Assembly (NCBI RefSeq): GCF_963677725.1
Contig: NZ_OY782507.1
Location: forward strand, 124,001 to 188,000
Direction of reading: 5' to 3'
From: an uncultured Cohaesibacter sp.
GTDB taxonomy: Bacteria; Pseudomonadota; Alphaproteobacteria; Rhizobiales; Cohaesibacteraceae
DNA length: 64,000 nucleotides
Within the stretch, counting starts at the first letter, position 1. Every line of letters begins with the position of its first letter. The translations under genes and the position numbers were made by a program. The notes under the pieces are model-generated. The model had not been told where the DNA came from. It worked only from the letters and a program-made list of their open reading frames with translations, and made no database searches. Shown here piece by piece: positions 28,796-38,571 of the stretch.

Positions 28796-29514
28796 TGATA
28801 CAGAATGATGGCACATTGCCGGATTTTGGCGATTTTGAACAAGATCCCGACTTGTCGGCTTTGGCTGCTGAAGCGCGGCTGCAGCTCAAGCGAATGCTTG
28901 AGGCGTTGCTATTTGCCAGTGCCGAGCCGATGAGCATTGGCGAAATCGCCCTCAGAATGCCTGATAACCTTGATGTCCGCGCCTTGCTCAAGCAATTGCA
29001 GCAGGATTATGCGGAGCGTGGGGTCAATCTGATTGAGGTGGAGGGGAAATGGTTGTTCCGCACTGCCAAGGATCTGGCCTTTTTGATGCAAGCCGAATCG
29101 ATTGAGCCGCGTAAATTGTCCCGTGCGGCGCTGGAAACCCTAGCCATCATTGCCTATCACCAACCTGTGACACGGGCGGAAATCGAGCAAATTCGCGGTG
29201 TCTCGACCGTCAGGGGCACGCTTGATGTGCTGCTTCAGACCGAATGGATCCGGGTGAGAGGGCGGCGCAAATCGCCGGGTCGTCCGGTGACGTTCGGCAC
29301 TAGTGACCGGTTTCTGGTTCATTTTGATCTCGCTTCGATCAAGGATTTGCCGGGGCTGGAAGAGCTGAAAGGGGCAGGGATGATCGATTCCGCCTTGCCG
29401 CCTGCTTTCTCCATGCCGAGACCTGATGACAATGAGGATCTGGCTGATGATGAAGAGCCGCTTGATCCCGATGAGGCGGAAGCTCTGGAAGCGGTTGCGC
29501 TGGAGGATGAGTGA
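28792..29514 (+). CDS. scpB: segregation and condensation protein B
   Basis: Winged-helix partner of ScpA in the SMC condensin. The 240 residues carry the family segments EALLFASAEPMSIGEIALRMP, the SRAALETLAIIAYHQPVTRAEIEQIRGV helix and RGRRKSPGRPVTFGTSDRFL, and end with an acidic tail (EPLDPDEAEALEA). Its ATG overlaps the scpA stop. The gene that follows is an ABC ATPase rather than tatA, which is unusual. Confidence 0.94.
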   Translation: MMIQNDGTLPDFGDFEQDPDLSALAAEARLQLKRMLEALLFASAEPMSIGEIALRMPDNLDVRALLKQLQQDYAERGVNLIEVEGKWLFRTAKDLAFLMQAESIEPRKLSRAALETLAIIAYHQPVTRAEIEQIRGVSTVRGTLDVLLQTEWIRVRGRRKSPGRPVTFGTSDRFLVHFDLASIKDLPGLEELKGAGMIDSALPPAFSMPRPDDNEDLADDEEPLDPDEAEALEAVALEDE

Positions 29515-29625
29515 TCGTGTTGCGATCGTCCGACTTTTGGCTATAAGTGTTTCAAACAATTTCAGTTTGAGTTTTTACCCCCGGTCGCGCTACATGGACG
29601 GGGAAGAGTGAGTGCGGAGTCTTGA

Positions 29626-30741
29626 ATGAACGCAGAGCGAAAGAATGGTGACTGGGGTGATCGGGGTACGGCAAGAGCAACCTTTGCTGCCGGGCTGACC
29701 TTTCAATCGGTTGCCTGCAGCTTTGACGGGCTTGAAGTGCTCAAGGATATTTCGCTGAGCATCAAGCCCGGTGAGGTCATTTCGCTGCTGGGCCAGTCTG
29801 GGTCGGGCAAAACAACCCTGCTCAGGATTGCTGCGGGTATCGAGCGCCAAACCGCGGGTGCCGTTCTGATCAATGACCTTGATGTTTCCTCCGACCGGAC
29901 TTTTGTGCCACCTGAAAAACGCAGTGTCGGGCTGATGTTTCAGGATTATGCGCTGTTCCCACATCTCTCGATCCTGCGCAATGTGATGTTCGGGCTGACC
30001 GACTTGCCAGCCAAGGCATCAGAGACCGAAGCCATGGCGGCGCTCTGCCGTGTGGGGCTGGAGGACTATGCCGACCATTATCCACATATGCTTTCAGGTG
30101 GACAGCAGCAACGGGTAGCTCTGGCGCGCGCCATTGCACCGCGCCCCAGTATCTTGTTGATGGATGAACCTTTTTCAGGTCTCGACAATCGGTTGCGTGA
30201 CCGGGTGCGGGACGAGACGCTGGCGGTCCTGCGTGAGATCGGGGCGACATGCATCATTGTTACCCATGATCCCGAAGAAGCGCTGCGGATGAGCGACCGG
30301 ATCGTTCTTTTGCGCGATGGGCGGATAGTCCAATATGCGAAGCCGGAAGAGCTTTACTATCATCCCGTCAATCATTGGGCTGCACGCTTTTTCTCCGATC
30401 TCAATGAAATTGAAGGTGTTTATCGCTCTGGCAAGGCCAGATCGGTGATAGGGGACTTTGCCTGCGAGGGCTTTGAAGAGGAGCAGCCACTGATGGTCTG
30501 CATTCGCCAGCAGGGCATCAAGATGCATGTGGCGATTGACGACAATTATGTGCCAGCCATTGCCGCAAGGGTGCGCCGGCGGATGTTTCTTGGCGAGGTG
30601 GATCTCTATGAGATCTCGGTCAAGGGAGTGGAGCATTCCTTTTTTGTGCGCTCCGGGACAGGGCAGATATTCAGTGTTGGCGAGAATATCGGTGTATCCT
30701 TTCGTAAAAAAGATGTGCTGATATTTGCCAAGGAAGACTAA
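29626..30741 (+). CDS. ABC transporter ATP-binding protein (FbpC/iron type)
   Basis: 371 residues: an ATPase domain with Walker A GQSGSGKT (56-63), Q-loop FQDYALFPHL, signature LSGGQQQR (155-162), Walker B SILLMDEP, D-loop and switch His (VTHDPEEALR), then a C-terminal TOBE-like domain. The ATPase most resembles ferric-iron importer subunits (FbpC/AfuC type). No permease or binding-protein gene is adjacent, so it is an orphan whose partners must lie elsewhere. It is inserted between scpB and tatA, an unexpected place. The 111-bp upstream gap has no marked signals. Confidence 0.88.
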   Translation: MNAERKNGDWGDRGTARATFAAGLTFQSVACSFDGLEVLKDISLSIKPGEVISLLGQSGSGKTTLLRIAAGIERQTAGAVLINDLDVSSDRTFVPPEKRSVGLMFQDYALFPHLSILRNVMFGLTDLPAKASETEAMAALCRVGLEDYADHYPHMLSGGQQQRVALARAIAPRPSILLMDEPFSGLDNRLRDRVRDETLAVLREIGATCIIVTHDPEEALRMSDRIVLLRDGRIVQYAKPEELYYHPVNHWAARFFSDLNEIEGVYRSGKARSVIGDFACEGFEEEQPLMVCIRQQGIKMHVAIDDNYVPAIAARVRRRMFLGEVDLYEISVKGVEHSFFVRSGTGQIFSVGENIGVSFRKKDVLIFAKED

Positions 30742-30840
30742 AGGGCTTATCTCTCTAGGTAACAGTGCCAACAAACCAGGCATAAATATAAGCGGGAGCT
30801 ATGCTTCCCATAACGACAAGATCAATTACAGGGAATTCAA

Positions 30841-31059
30841 ATGGGACAGATTGGTATCTGGCAGATTGTCATCATCGCGGTTGTGGTCGTATTGCTGTTC
30901 GGTCGTGGCAAAATCTCCGAATTGATGGGTGATGTGGCCAAAGGCATCAACAGCTTTAAAAAAGGCCTCAAAGACGAAGATACCCCGCAGGACGCGATCG
31001 AGAACAAGCCTTCTGAAACGGTTTCTTCTGACAGCGAAGAGAAAAACAAGGTCAGCTGA
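30841..31059 (+). CDS. tatA: twin-arginine translocase subunit TatA
   Basis: 72 residues: a short N-terminus, a transmembrane helix ([18 protein letters not shown]), the FGRGK hinge, an amphipathic helix ([18 protein letters not shown]) and an acidic tail. TatA assembles the pore for folded proteins with TatB and TatC. The first of three tat genes; a 196-bp gap separates it from tatB. Confidence 0.94.
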   Translation: MGQIGIWQIVIIAVVVVLLFGRGKISELMGDVAKGINSFKKGLKDEDTPQDAIENKPSETVSSDSEEKNKVS

Positions 31060-31255
31060 GACCTGTTATACCTGCCAAGCTTCGGGCCTGTTTGCTTTAA
31101 AGCTCTCCGGCGTCGCGCTTTTTCGGTTCTGACCGGGGCAGGTATTGTTTTGCTGCCGTCGTGCGGGTAGGGGTGGTGTGAAGCTTTTGCGCTGCGTTTA
31201 GTCGCTGGGCGCTACACCTATTGTCGTTTCTCTTTTGCGGAGCCTTTGTGCATCC

Positions 31256-31804
31256 ATGTTTGATATTGGTTGGACGGAAATACTCGTCATCGTCATTGTT
31301 ACCATTTTGGTGGTCGGGCCAAAGGAATTGCCCGGTCTGCTGCGGACCATCGGCAAGACGGTGGGCAGCATGCGCAAGATGGCGGGGGACTTCCAAAGTC
31401 AGTTCAATGAAGCCTTGCGGGAAGCGGAGCTTGACGACGTCAAGAATACCATTGGCGACGTGCGCAAGCTGAACCCGACCAATGCCATCAAGGATGCTGT
31501 GACCAAGGAAATTGGCTCTCTTAATGACGTCAAAGAGGAACTGAAAAAGGACCTCAACGAAAATACCTGGGACTATGACGAAGCCATGGCTGATGTGGCG
31601 GCACGCAAAGAAGCCGCCAATACAGCGGCTGCGGATCTGGTTGATGAAGGCGAGACCCAGCCTGTCCCTGAAGCAATTACTGTCGCTTCCCCTGAGCCTG
31701 TTTCTAAGTCCGTATCAGAGGCTGCCCCTGATGCTCCTTCTGTTGATGCCCCGGCTGACGGGGAAAAAACGTCTGCTGACAAAACCAGCGCAAAGGCCGA
31801 TTGA
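31256..31804 (+). CDS. tatB: twin-arginine translocase subunit TatB
   Basis: 182 residues beginning MFDIGWTEILVIVIVTILVVGPKELP, the standard TatB N-terminus with Glu in the first helix and the PKELP hinge, followed by a long amphipathic helix and an acidic, Ala/Pro/Ser-rich tail. TatB helps TatC recognise twin-arginine signals. The ATG at 31256 is the family start; an upstream Met adds seven unrelated residues. Its stop abuts the tatC start with no gap. Confidence 0.94.
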   Translation: MFDIGWTEILVIVIVTILVVGPKELPGLLRTIGKTVGSMRKMAGDFQSQFNEALREAELDDVKNTIGDVRKLNPTNAIKDAVTKEIGSLNDVKEELKKDLNENTWDYDEAMADVAARKEAANTAAADLVDEGETQPVPEAITVASPEPVSKSVSEAAPDAPSVDAPADGEKTSADKTSAKAD

Positions 31805-32608
31805 ATGACTGAAAGTGAAAAAGAGCTGATCGAGGAGAGCAAGGCTCCGTTGATCTCGCATTTGATCGAATTGCGCAGCCGACTGATGAAAGCGGTCATC
31901 GCTGTCGTTATAGCCTTCCTGATCTGCTTCTTCTTTGCCGCTGATATTTTCAATATTCTGATCATCCCTTACGAGACTGCTGTGGGTGAGTCGCGTCAGG
32001 TCGAAATGATCTTCACTGCACCGCAGGAATATTTCTTCACCCAGCTGAAACTGGCTCTATTCGGGGCTCTGTTCATCGCCTTTCCGATCATTGCCAGCCA
32101 GATCTATATGTTCATGGCACCGGGGCTTTATAAGCATGAGCGGCAGGCCTTTGTCCCGTTTCTGATCGCCACGCCGATCCTGTTTGCCATCGGGGCTTCG
32201 CTGGTCTTTTTCGTGGTCATGCCGCTGGCGATGCAATTCTTCCTGTCGATGGAGCAGACCGGGGAAGGGGTCGCGCATATTACCCACTTGCCGAAAGTGA
32301 GTGAATATCTCGGCTTGATCATGACCCTGATCTTTGCCTTCGGATTGGTGTTCCAGTTGCCGGTGGTGTTGACCTTGCTGGCGCGTGCCGGGCTGGTGGA
32401 TGCCGAGGGCCTCAAGGCCAAGCGGAAATATGCCGTGGTGGCGACCTTCGTGATGGCTGCGGTTTTGACCCCGCCGGATCCTGTCAGTCAGCTTGGATTG
32501 GCGGTGCCAACGTTGCTGCTCTACGAGCTGTCGATCTGGTCGGTGCGGCTGGTTGAGAAAAGGCGCCTTGAAAAGGAACTGGAAGGCGAAGAATTCTCCA
32601 AAGAGTGA
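31805..32608 (+). CDS. tatC: twin-arginine translocase subunit TatC
   Basis: The signal-recognising core of the Tat system. The 267 residues have about six transmembrane helices; LIELRSRLMKAVIAV is the conserved N-terminus and APQEYFFTQLKLALFGALF the conserved first loop with its Glu. FVMAAVLTPPDPVSQLGLA is the family C-terminal signature. It starts immediately after the tatB stop (31804), so the two are coupled. A Tat-type MsrB substrate candidate is encoded at 44307-44801. Confidence 0.95.
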   Translation: MTESEKELIEESKAPLISHLIELRSRLMKAVIAVVIAFLICFFFAADIFNILIIPYETAVGESRQVEMIFTAPQEYFFTQLKLALFGALFIAFPIIASQIYMFMAPGLYKHERQAFVPFLIATPILFAIGASLVFFVVMPLAMQFFLSMEQTGEGVAHITHLPKVSEYLGLIMTLIFAFGLVFQLPVVLTLLARAGLVDAEGLKAKRKYAVVATFVMAAVLTPPDPVSQLGLAVPTLLLYELSIWSVRLVEKRRLEKELEGEEFSKE

Positions 32609-32618
32609 ATTTTGACTT

Positions 32619-32641
32619 CGGGCGGCTTTGCCGCCCGTTTT
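32619..32641 (+). terminator. Rho-independent terminator after tatC
   Basis: CGGGCGGC (32619-32626) pairs with GCCGCCCG (32630-32637) over a TTT loop, then TTTT. It lies eleven bases after the tatC stop. Confidence 0.8.
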
Positions 32642-32928
32642 GTTACGCCCACTATGTTCGCATGATTTCGTTGCGCAAGTGACACAGTTTGTGGGTTACT
32701 CGCTTGAAAGACGGTCCGGCCTTGCGCGGGGGTTGCGTCTTCTGATGCCATTACCTATTTTTCGCGCGGCCATCAATCTATCGTCGACTCGCCTCCTTCC
32801 TGATTTTCTCATCAGACTTGATTTGTCTTTTCAGGGTGGAGCCTTGAGACTAAGGTGGCGTCGAGTGGGGCGGTCATCATGTCCGCTTCCCATGATTTTG
32901 TGACAGTGCAACAAACGGAACTAGTGTC
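32642..32928. other. tatC-serS gap
   Basis: About 290 bp. No gene is supported. Only weak AT-rich patches upstream of serS; no T-box or other riboswitch pattern is visible. Confidence 0.4.
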
Positions 32929-34206
32929 ATGTTTGATATCAAATGGATACGCGATAATGCGGAAAGCTTCGATCAAGGTCAGATTGCGCGTGGCGCCGAA
33001 GCCTCCTCGTCCCGTTTGATCGCACTGGATGACGCGCGGATCGCCCATACCCAGACCTTGCAGGATGCTCAGCAGCGCCGCAATGCCGCGTCGAAAGAAA
33101 TCGGCAAAGCCAAAGGGGCTGGCGATGAGGAAAAAGCGCAGGCCCTGATGGCCGAAGTGAGCGACTTGAAAAGCATCATTCAGAACGGCGAAACCAAGAC
33201 CCGTGCCTTGCAGGATGAGCTGAATGAAGCCTTGAGTAGCCTGCCGAACCTTGCGTTGGATGATGTGCCTCCCGGAGCGGATGAAGCGGACAATGTTCTG
33301 CATCACAGCTGGGGTGATATCCCCAAGATGGACTTCGAGCCAAAGGAGCATTACGAACTTGGCGAAGCATTGGGCGGGATGGATTTTGAAGCCGCTGCCA
33401 AGATTTCCGGTTCGCGCTTTGTTGTTCTGAAGGGCAAGCTGGCGCGGCTGGAACGGGCGATTGGCCAGTTTATGATTGATCTCCATGTCAATGAACATGG
33501 ATATGATGAAGTGTCTGTGCCAACTCTGGTGCGCTCGGATGCGATGTATGGTACCGGACAGTTGCCGAAATTCTCCGAAGATGCCTTTCATACCGATGAT
33601 GACCGCTGGCTTATACCGACGTCAGAGGTTCCGCTAACCAATCTGGTGCGTGACAACATCATTGACGGGGATCAGTTGCCCATGCGCTTTACGGCCTTGT
33701 CCCAGTGTTTTCGGTCCGAAGCCGGGTCGGCTGGGCGTGATACGCGCGGCATGTTGCGTCAGCACCAGTTCAACAAGGTCGAGATGGTTTCCATCACCGA
33801 CGAGGACAGCTCTGTTGCCGAACAGGAGCGGATGCTTTCCTGCGCCGAAGCTGTGTTGCAGAAGCTGGGTATTGCCTACCGGGTGATGACCCTCTGCTGT
33901 GGCGACATGGGGTTTGGCGCGCGCCGCACGTTCGATATCGAAGCGTGGCTGCCGGGGCAGAATGCCTATCGCGAGATTTCGTCTGTTTCCACCTGCGGCG
34001 ATTTTCAGGCCCGCCGAATGAACGCCCGCTATCGGGTGCCCGGTGAGAAACATGTGAAATTCGTGCACACGCTGAACGGATCCGGTGTCGCGGTTGGACG
34101 TTGCATGATTGCCGTGATGGAAAATTATCAGACTGCCGATGGGTCAATCGTGATTCCTGAGGTTCTGCGACCCTATATGGGTGGCCTTGAGGTGATCAGC
34201 GCGTGA
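32929..34206 (+). CDS. serS: seryl-tRNA synthetase
   Basis: Class II enzyme charging tRNA-Ser and tRNA-Sec. The 425 residues open [17 protein letters not shown], have the N-terminal coiled-coil arm (about 30-105), then motif 2 ([29 protein letters not shown]) and motif 3 near the C-terminus ([20 protein letters not shown]). The length is normal. It follows the Tat operon and precedes surE, the usual Rhizobiales order. Confidence 0.96.
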   Translation: MFDIKWIRDNAESFDQGQIARGAEASSSRLIALDDARIAHTQTLQDAQQRRNAASKEIGKAKGAGDEEKAQALMAEVSDLKSIIQNGETKTRALQDELNEALSSLPNLALDDVPPGADEADNVLHHSWGDIPKMDFEPKEHYELGEALGGMDFEAAAKISGSRFVVLKGKLARLERAIGQFMIDLHVNEHGYDEVSVPTLVRSDAMYGTGQLPKFSEDAFHTDDDRWLIPTSEVPLTNLVRDNIIDGDQLPMRFTALSQCFRSEAGSAGRDTRGMLRQHQFNKVEMVSITDEDSSVAEQERMLSCAEAVLQKLGIAYRVMTLCCGDMGFGARRTFDIEAWLPGQNAYREISSVSTCGDFQARRMNARYRVPGEKHVKFVHTLNGSGVAVGRCMIAVMENYQTADGSIVIPEVLRPYMGGLEVISA

Positions 34207-34307
34207 GTTTTGTGCGTATCACCATGATGAAGTGGCTCGCTTGACGGGCCTTCGAAGTCGCGCACAAGGGGGTGCGCGACCGTAAATTTTGAAGCAATGA
34301 GGGAAAG

Positions 34308-35054
34308 ATGCGTATTCTGCTGACCAATGACGATGGTATCAATGCTCCGGGTCTGGAAGTTCTGGAGAAGATCGCTCGCTCCCTCTCTGATGATGTCTGG
34401 ATTGTTGCGCCGGAAAGTGAGCAATCGGGGATGTCCCATTCTCTGACGCTGCATGATCCGTTGCGCTTGCGTGAGCTTGGCGAAAAACGCTTTGCGGTGC
34501 AGGGCACGCCGACCGATTGCGTGATTATGGGTGTTGGGCATGTCTTGCCGGAAAAACCCGATCTGGTCTTGTCAGGCGTCAACCGTGGGCAGAATATGGC
34601 CGAAGATGTGACCTATTCAGGCACTGTGGCCGGTGCGATGGAAGGGGCCTTGCTGGGCATTCGTTCTTTTGCACTCAGCCAGTCCTATGGTTGGCAATCA
34701 AAGGATGGTGTTGACTGGACCTGCTCGAGGGAAAAGGGTGCGGAAGTCGTCAAAAGCCTGCTCGATCATGATCTTCCTTTCCAGACCCTGCTCAATATCA
34801 ACTTTCCTGATTGCCATCCCGATGACGTGCAAGACATTGTCTTCACCAAGCAGGGACGGCGGGATCAGGCTCAATTGACCGTTGAGCCGCGGGTTGACAC
34901 CCGTGGGCAGAGCTATTTCTGGCTCGGCTTTCAAGGACGCCGATCTGAACCGCTGCCGGGCACCGATCTTTATGCCATCTATAATCAGCAGATCTCGGTA
35001 ACACCGCTTAAACTTGATTTGACTGATCAGGTTACTTTGGGCAAGCTTGGGTGA
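34308..35054 (+). CDS. surE: 5'-nucleotidase SurE
   Basis: Metal-dependent survival protein SurE, a nucleoside 5'-monophosphate phosphatase. The 248 residues begin [19 protein letters not shown] with the NDDG metal site, followed by the [26 protein letters not shown] and [21 protein letters not shown] segments of the active site. In relatives it is usually followed by pcm (isoaspartyl methyltransferase); here pcm is absent and a 200-bp gap leads to the LysM lipoprotein. Confidence 0.95.
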   Translation: MRILLTNDDGINAPGLEVLEKIARSLSDDVWIVAPESEQSGMSHSLTLHDPLRLRELGEKRFAVQGTPTDCVIMGVGHVLPEKPDLVLSGVNRGQNMAEDVTYSGTVAGAMEGALLGIRSFALSQSYGWQSKDGVDWTCSREKGAEVVKSLLDHDLPFQTLLNINFPDCHPDDVQDIVFTKQGRRDQAQLTVEPRVDTRGQSYFWLGFQGRRSEPLPGTDLYAIYNQQISVTPLKLDLTDQVTLGKLG

Positions 35055-35254
35055 AACTGGTCGGGTTCTTTGTCTTTTATGCTCATGACTTTTAGTAGGT
35101 TGTTTGTGCAATAGATTGAAATCTATGGCTTTCTGCGTTTGGTGCGCGTTCAATCAATTGACAGTTTTAGATGCATTTTTAAGGGTTTAGAAAGGATACT
35201 GAGGTTTAATTGTAGCCAAGCCTGGGGTGTAGTGCGTTTAAAACCGGTGTTGGC

Positions 35255-37243
35255 ATGAACTATTCAGTATTGCGTAAATGTCTCTCAACAACGTCCATTG
35301 TTGCTATTGCAGCAATGCTGACGGCTTGTAGTGGAGATCTGGAGCGGGAATGGGGTGACCCCCAAAAACGGGGTTATACGCCCAATCAGAGAACTGTTTT
35401 CACTAATTCAACGAGTCAGGTGCCGGTTCAGACAGCGGCTGTTCAGTCTATGCCGTCTGCTGGTATGCCTGCGCGTCCGGTCACTCAGTCGGCTCCCGTT
35501 TATAACGCACCTCGAACGGTCTATGTGACGACACCCCCACAGCAGCAGATCGTGACCAATTCAATCCCGAATGCGACGCCAGTGCCGGTCTATTCGCAAC
35601 CTATGCCGCCGATTGTTCAGGCAAACGCGCAACCCGTACCGGTGTCCGCCTCAAGCAACCGGGTGCCTGTGTCTGTTCCGGTCACGTCTAATCGAGTGGA
35701 TTACACCGCTACTGCGTCGGTAAAGCCGAATGTGCTTGGCGGGCCTCCTGTCGTTGTTTCGCGTTTTGACAGCATGCCAAAGGCAGCGCCGCATAAGAAT
35801 CAGTCGCGTGTTGCTTCCTATCGCAGGCAACCTGTCGCCGCTGCGCCACAGGTGGATGTTCCCGTTGCCTATCAGCCGATGCCACCAAAGCCGGTGGAGC
35901 AAAAACGCCGCTTCTCGATTTCAAAATTCTTCTCGTTGCCGAAATCATCGCCAAAACCAAAGGCCGTTGATTACCGTTCGACAGCGTCGATCCAGCCGCC
36001 TGCGGCCATTCAGCCTCAGACTTCCAACGCGCCAGTGACCAGAAAAAGCACTCTGAACCAACAGGGTTTTACTGCGCCGCGTACCAGCGGTCATTGGACA
36101 AGTGCTGGCGGGTCTATGATTACTGCCTTGCCGGGTGATGATATCCAAAGCCTGTCGCGCCGTTATGGCGTGCCTGAGAAAGCCATCGCCGACATCAACG
36201 GTCTGGTGGATCAGAGCTTTATTGCACCGGGTCAGCAGTTGATCATTCCTGTTTATCAGCAGGCCCACGTTCAGCCGACACAGCCCGTGCAGCAGCGCCA
36301 GCCGCAGAAACAGGTTCAGAATAGCTGGCAGTCTCCAACTGCCCAGTCGTCCAGCATCCCCACTATGCCGATCGCTTTGCGTGTGCCAAAGGCCAACCCA
36401 CTGCGTCTGCAAGCTAAAACACCTTATGCCCAACGTATTTCTCGCTATCAGCAGCAGGCAAATGCGCAAAATCGGCATATGGTGATGGCCGGAGACACCT
36501 TGAGTGGCATCGCCAGTCGCTATGGTGTGTCGACCCGCGATCTGGCACGGGCCAATGGTCTTTCTCCCAATTCGCGCATTCGGATGGGACAGCGTTTGAA
36601 AATCCCGCAAAAGGGCGTTGATTACACCTCTACTGCATCGATCAATCGTCAGCCCACTGTACTGTCGGCTGTTCAGCAGCAGAAAAAGCAGTCGCCCTTG
36701 CGGTTGTCGAAACTGCCAAAAGTCAAGCCACGGTCCATCTCTTCTGCAAAATCGAAGGTGACCCGGCAGAAGGTGGCATCGTTAAAACAGCCGGTTGGTT
36801 TGCCAGATAAAGTCATGTCCGATGTGCCGACCAAGCCTGCCGCCAAACGCGTTGCTACCAAAGATCTGCAATTCCGCTGGCCTGTTCGTGGACGGATCAT
36901 TTCCAACTATGGCCGCAAGAGGGATGGGGGTCGCAATGACGGCATCAATCTCGCGGTGCCTGAGGGAACGGCTGTTCGTGTGGCAGAAAGTGGAACGGTC
37001 ATTTATGCCGGCGACAAGCTCAAAGGCTACGGCAATCTGGTTTTGGTCCAGCATAGCAATGGCTATGTGACAGCCTATGCGCATAATGACAGGGTCATGG
37101 TCAATAAAGGCCAACAGGTCCGTCGTGGTCAGATCATCTCGCAGGCCGGTCGGTCCGGGGATGTGGATAGCCCGCAGTTGCATTTTGAATTGCGGATCAA
37201 GGGTGATCCTGTGGATCCCGTTCCTTATCTCGTCAGCAGTTGA
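35255..37243 (+). CDS. nlpD: LysM/M23 lipoprotein, NlpD-like (degenerate peptidase)
   Basis: 662 residues. The N-terminus is a lipoprotein signal with lipobox LTAC (Cys26). A long Pro/Val/Gln-rich linker follows. Two LysM motifs occur at about 287-333 (ALPGDDIQSLSRRYGV) and 405-450 (MVMAGDTLSGIASRYGV). The C-terminal M23 (LytM) domain spans about 545-660. In its first active-site motif HxGxD, the His and Asp are replaced by Asn (NDGIN, residues 561-565), while the later His610 and His643 remain. Like E. coli NlpD, which also lacks the first His, it is therefore likely an amidase activator rather than an endopeptidase. Confidence 0.85.
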   Translation: MNYSVLRKCLSTTSIVAIAAMLTACSGDLEREWGDPQKRGYTPNQRTVFTNSTSQVPVQTAAVQSMPSAGMPARPVTQSAPVYNAPRTVYVTTPPQQQIVTNSIPNATPVPVYSQPMPPIVQANAQPVPVSASSNRVPVSVPVTSNRVDYTATASVKPNVLGGPPVVVSRFDSMPKAAPHKNQSRVASYRRQPVAAAPQVDVPVAYQPMPPKPVEQKRRFSISKFFSLPKSSPKPKAVDYRSTASIQPPAAIQPQTSNAPVTRKSTLNQQGFTAPRTSGHWTSAGGSMITALPGDDIQSLSRRYGVPEKAIADINGLVDQSFIAPGQQLIIPVYQQAHVQPTQPVQQRQPQKQVQNSWQSPTAQSSSIPTMPIALRVPKANPLRLQAKTPYAQRISRYQQQANAQNRHMVMAGDTLSGIASRYGVSTRDLARANGLSPNSRIRMGQRLKIPQKGVDYTSTASINRQPTVLSAVQQQKKQSPLRLSKLPKVKPRSISSAKSKVTRQKVASLKQPVGLPDKVMSDVPTKPAAKRVATKDLQFRWPVRGRIISNYGRKRDGGRNDGINLAVPEGTAVRVAESGTVIYAGDKLKGYGNLVLVQHSNGYVTAYAHNDRVMVNKGQQVRRGQIISQAGRSGDVDSPQLHFELRIKGDPVDPVPYLVSS

Positions 37244-37267
37244 TGCAAGTATGATTTCATGACAATC

Positions 37268-37290
37268 GGGGCGCATATGCGCCCCTTTTT
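37268..37290 (+). terminator. Rho-independent terminator after nlpD
   Basis: Perfect palindrome GGGGCGCATATGCGCCCC (37268-37285) followed by TTTTT. It starts 24 bases after the stop. Confidence 0.85.
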
Positions 37291-37562
37291 GTATATGGGG
37301 CAATCAGAGCGACGGTCCGGTTCATGCTTCAATTGGTATGATGGGCGGCGTGAAAACTCACATATCGGGTGCCACCGGACAGGTCGATAAGGCTCACTAT
37401 TTGCGGAAATTGGCGGTCCCTCCACACCTGATTGGCGCTTTTTGGCTGTTCCGATTTCAACAAATATTGAAACCGCCTATAGTTAATGGATAACCGAATC
37501 ATGTTCACGGCGGAGCATGAGTCGGTCATCGACCTAGTTTGTCAGTAGTTTCGGGTGAGGCC
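37291..37562. promoter_or_regulatory. popZ upstream region
   Basis: No gene. A TATAGT (37478-37483) preceded by TTTCAA at 17 bases is a weak promoter candidate; the -35 half lies inside a TTTCAA-N6-TTGAAA inverted repeat. GTGAGG (37554-37560) is the ribosome binding site for popZ. Confidence 0.4.
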
Positions 37563-38312
37563 ATGTCGAATTCCAGTGCAGCTAAAGAACCCTCGATGGA
37601 GGAAATTCTGGCGTCCATTCGTCGCATTATTTCCGACGAGGAAGCTGCCATTAGTCAAGAGAGCGCGCCTGAACCTGAGCCGGAGATGCCTGCGGGTGAC
37701 ACCGAGCTGAGCCAGGATGATCTGGATGCGCTGTTTGACAGTCCTGCTCCGGAACCAGAGCCTGAACCCGAGCCAGAGTCGGAGCCTGAGGAAGATCTTG
37801 AAATGGACATGGCGGCGGCCATGGCGGCGGAAGCTGATGAACCGGAAGAAGATGTTCTAGAGCTTCAGAGTGATTGGCAAGAGCCCGACATTGTCGAGCC
37901 TCATGACGATGACCTGATGTTTGCGGAAAAAGAACCCGAGCCAGAGCCGGAACCTGCTCAGCCTGAAGCGTCTGACTTCGAACAGATGGTTCATGAAACG
38001 CTGGAGCAAAAGGTACCCGAAATGCTCAAGGCGAGCATGGAGAGCGAACCGACACCAACGGGACCTTTGCCTGATGTCGGGCGCGGATCGCCTTTGGTAT
38101 CCGATGAGGTGTCTTCCATTGTCACCAATGCCTTTGGCAATCTGACCCACACGATCCTGTCGAGCAATCCGCGCACCATGGAAAATGTGGTCGAGGATAT
38201 GTTGCGTCCAATGCTGAAGGCCTGGCTCGATCAGAATTTGCCGATCATGGTGGAGCGGCTTGTCCGCGCCGAGATCGAGCGAGTGTCCAGGGGTGAGCAG
38301 CATTTTCGCTGA
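37563..38312 (+). CDS. popZ: polar organising protein PopZ (DUF2497)
   Basis: 249 residues with the three PopZ parts: N-terminal EPSMEEILASIRRIISDEE (client-binding helix), a central disordered linker extremely rich in Glu and Pro with many EPEPEPE runs, and a C-terminal oligomerisation helix (RPMLKAWLDQNLPIMVERLVRAEIERVSRG). PopZ forms a microdomain at the cell pole that anchors the chromosome origin and recruits signalling proteins. The ATG at 37563 follows GTGAGG; an upstream in-frame Met would add eight residues. The popZ-valS order is the same in many alphaproteobacteria. Confidence 0.88.
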   Translation: MSNSSAAKEPSMEEILASIRRIISDEEAAISQESAPEPEPEMPAGDTELSQDDLDALFDSPAPEPEPEPEPESEPEEDLEMDMAAAMAAEADEPEEDVLELQSDWQEPDIVEPHDDDLMFAEKEPEPEPEPAQPEASDFEQMVHETLEQKVPEMLKASMESEPTPTGPLPDVGRGSPLVSDEVSSIVTNAFGNLTHTILSSNPRTMENVVEDMLRPMLKAWLDQNLPIMVERLVRAEIERVSRGEQHFR

Positions 38313-38432
38313 TCACCCGGACCAATCTGATTTCTGAGATCTATCTTTCCCTAAATGGATGCTTTTGCGTCCTTTTTGTGCGTGAAATATGCGTCAGTTG
38401 GCGCAAGATTGCGCGCAAGCCCCTGCAAATGG

Positions 38433-38461
38433 TTGACAGGCCGGGGCGGAATGGGATTTAC
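38433..38461 (+). promoter_or_regulatory. promoter candidate for valS
   Basis: TTGACA (38433-38438), then 17 bases, then ATTTAC (38456-38461). The -35 matches consensus fully; the -10 is weak. It lies 110 bp before the valS start. Confidence 0.35.
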
Positions 38462-38571
38462 ACCTTACCCGAGACTTTTTTGATCAGGCTTGGCTTGTGT
38501 CGGCCCGGATCGGACATGTGAGAGACAGGCGAGGGGCTTGCCCCGCTCAATGCCTGCGATATGGAAGTATG

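Noticed and set aside
32642-32928. A T-box or other tRNA-sensing leader before serS
   Set aside because: No conserved T-box bulge sequence or antiterminator could be seen, and T-boxes are not expected in this group.
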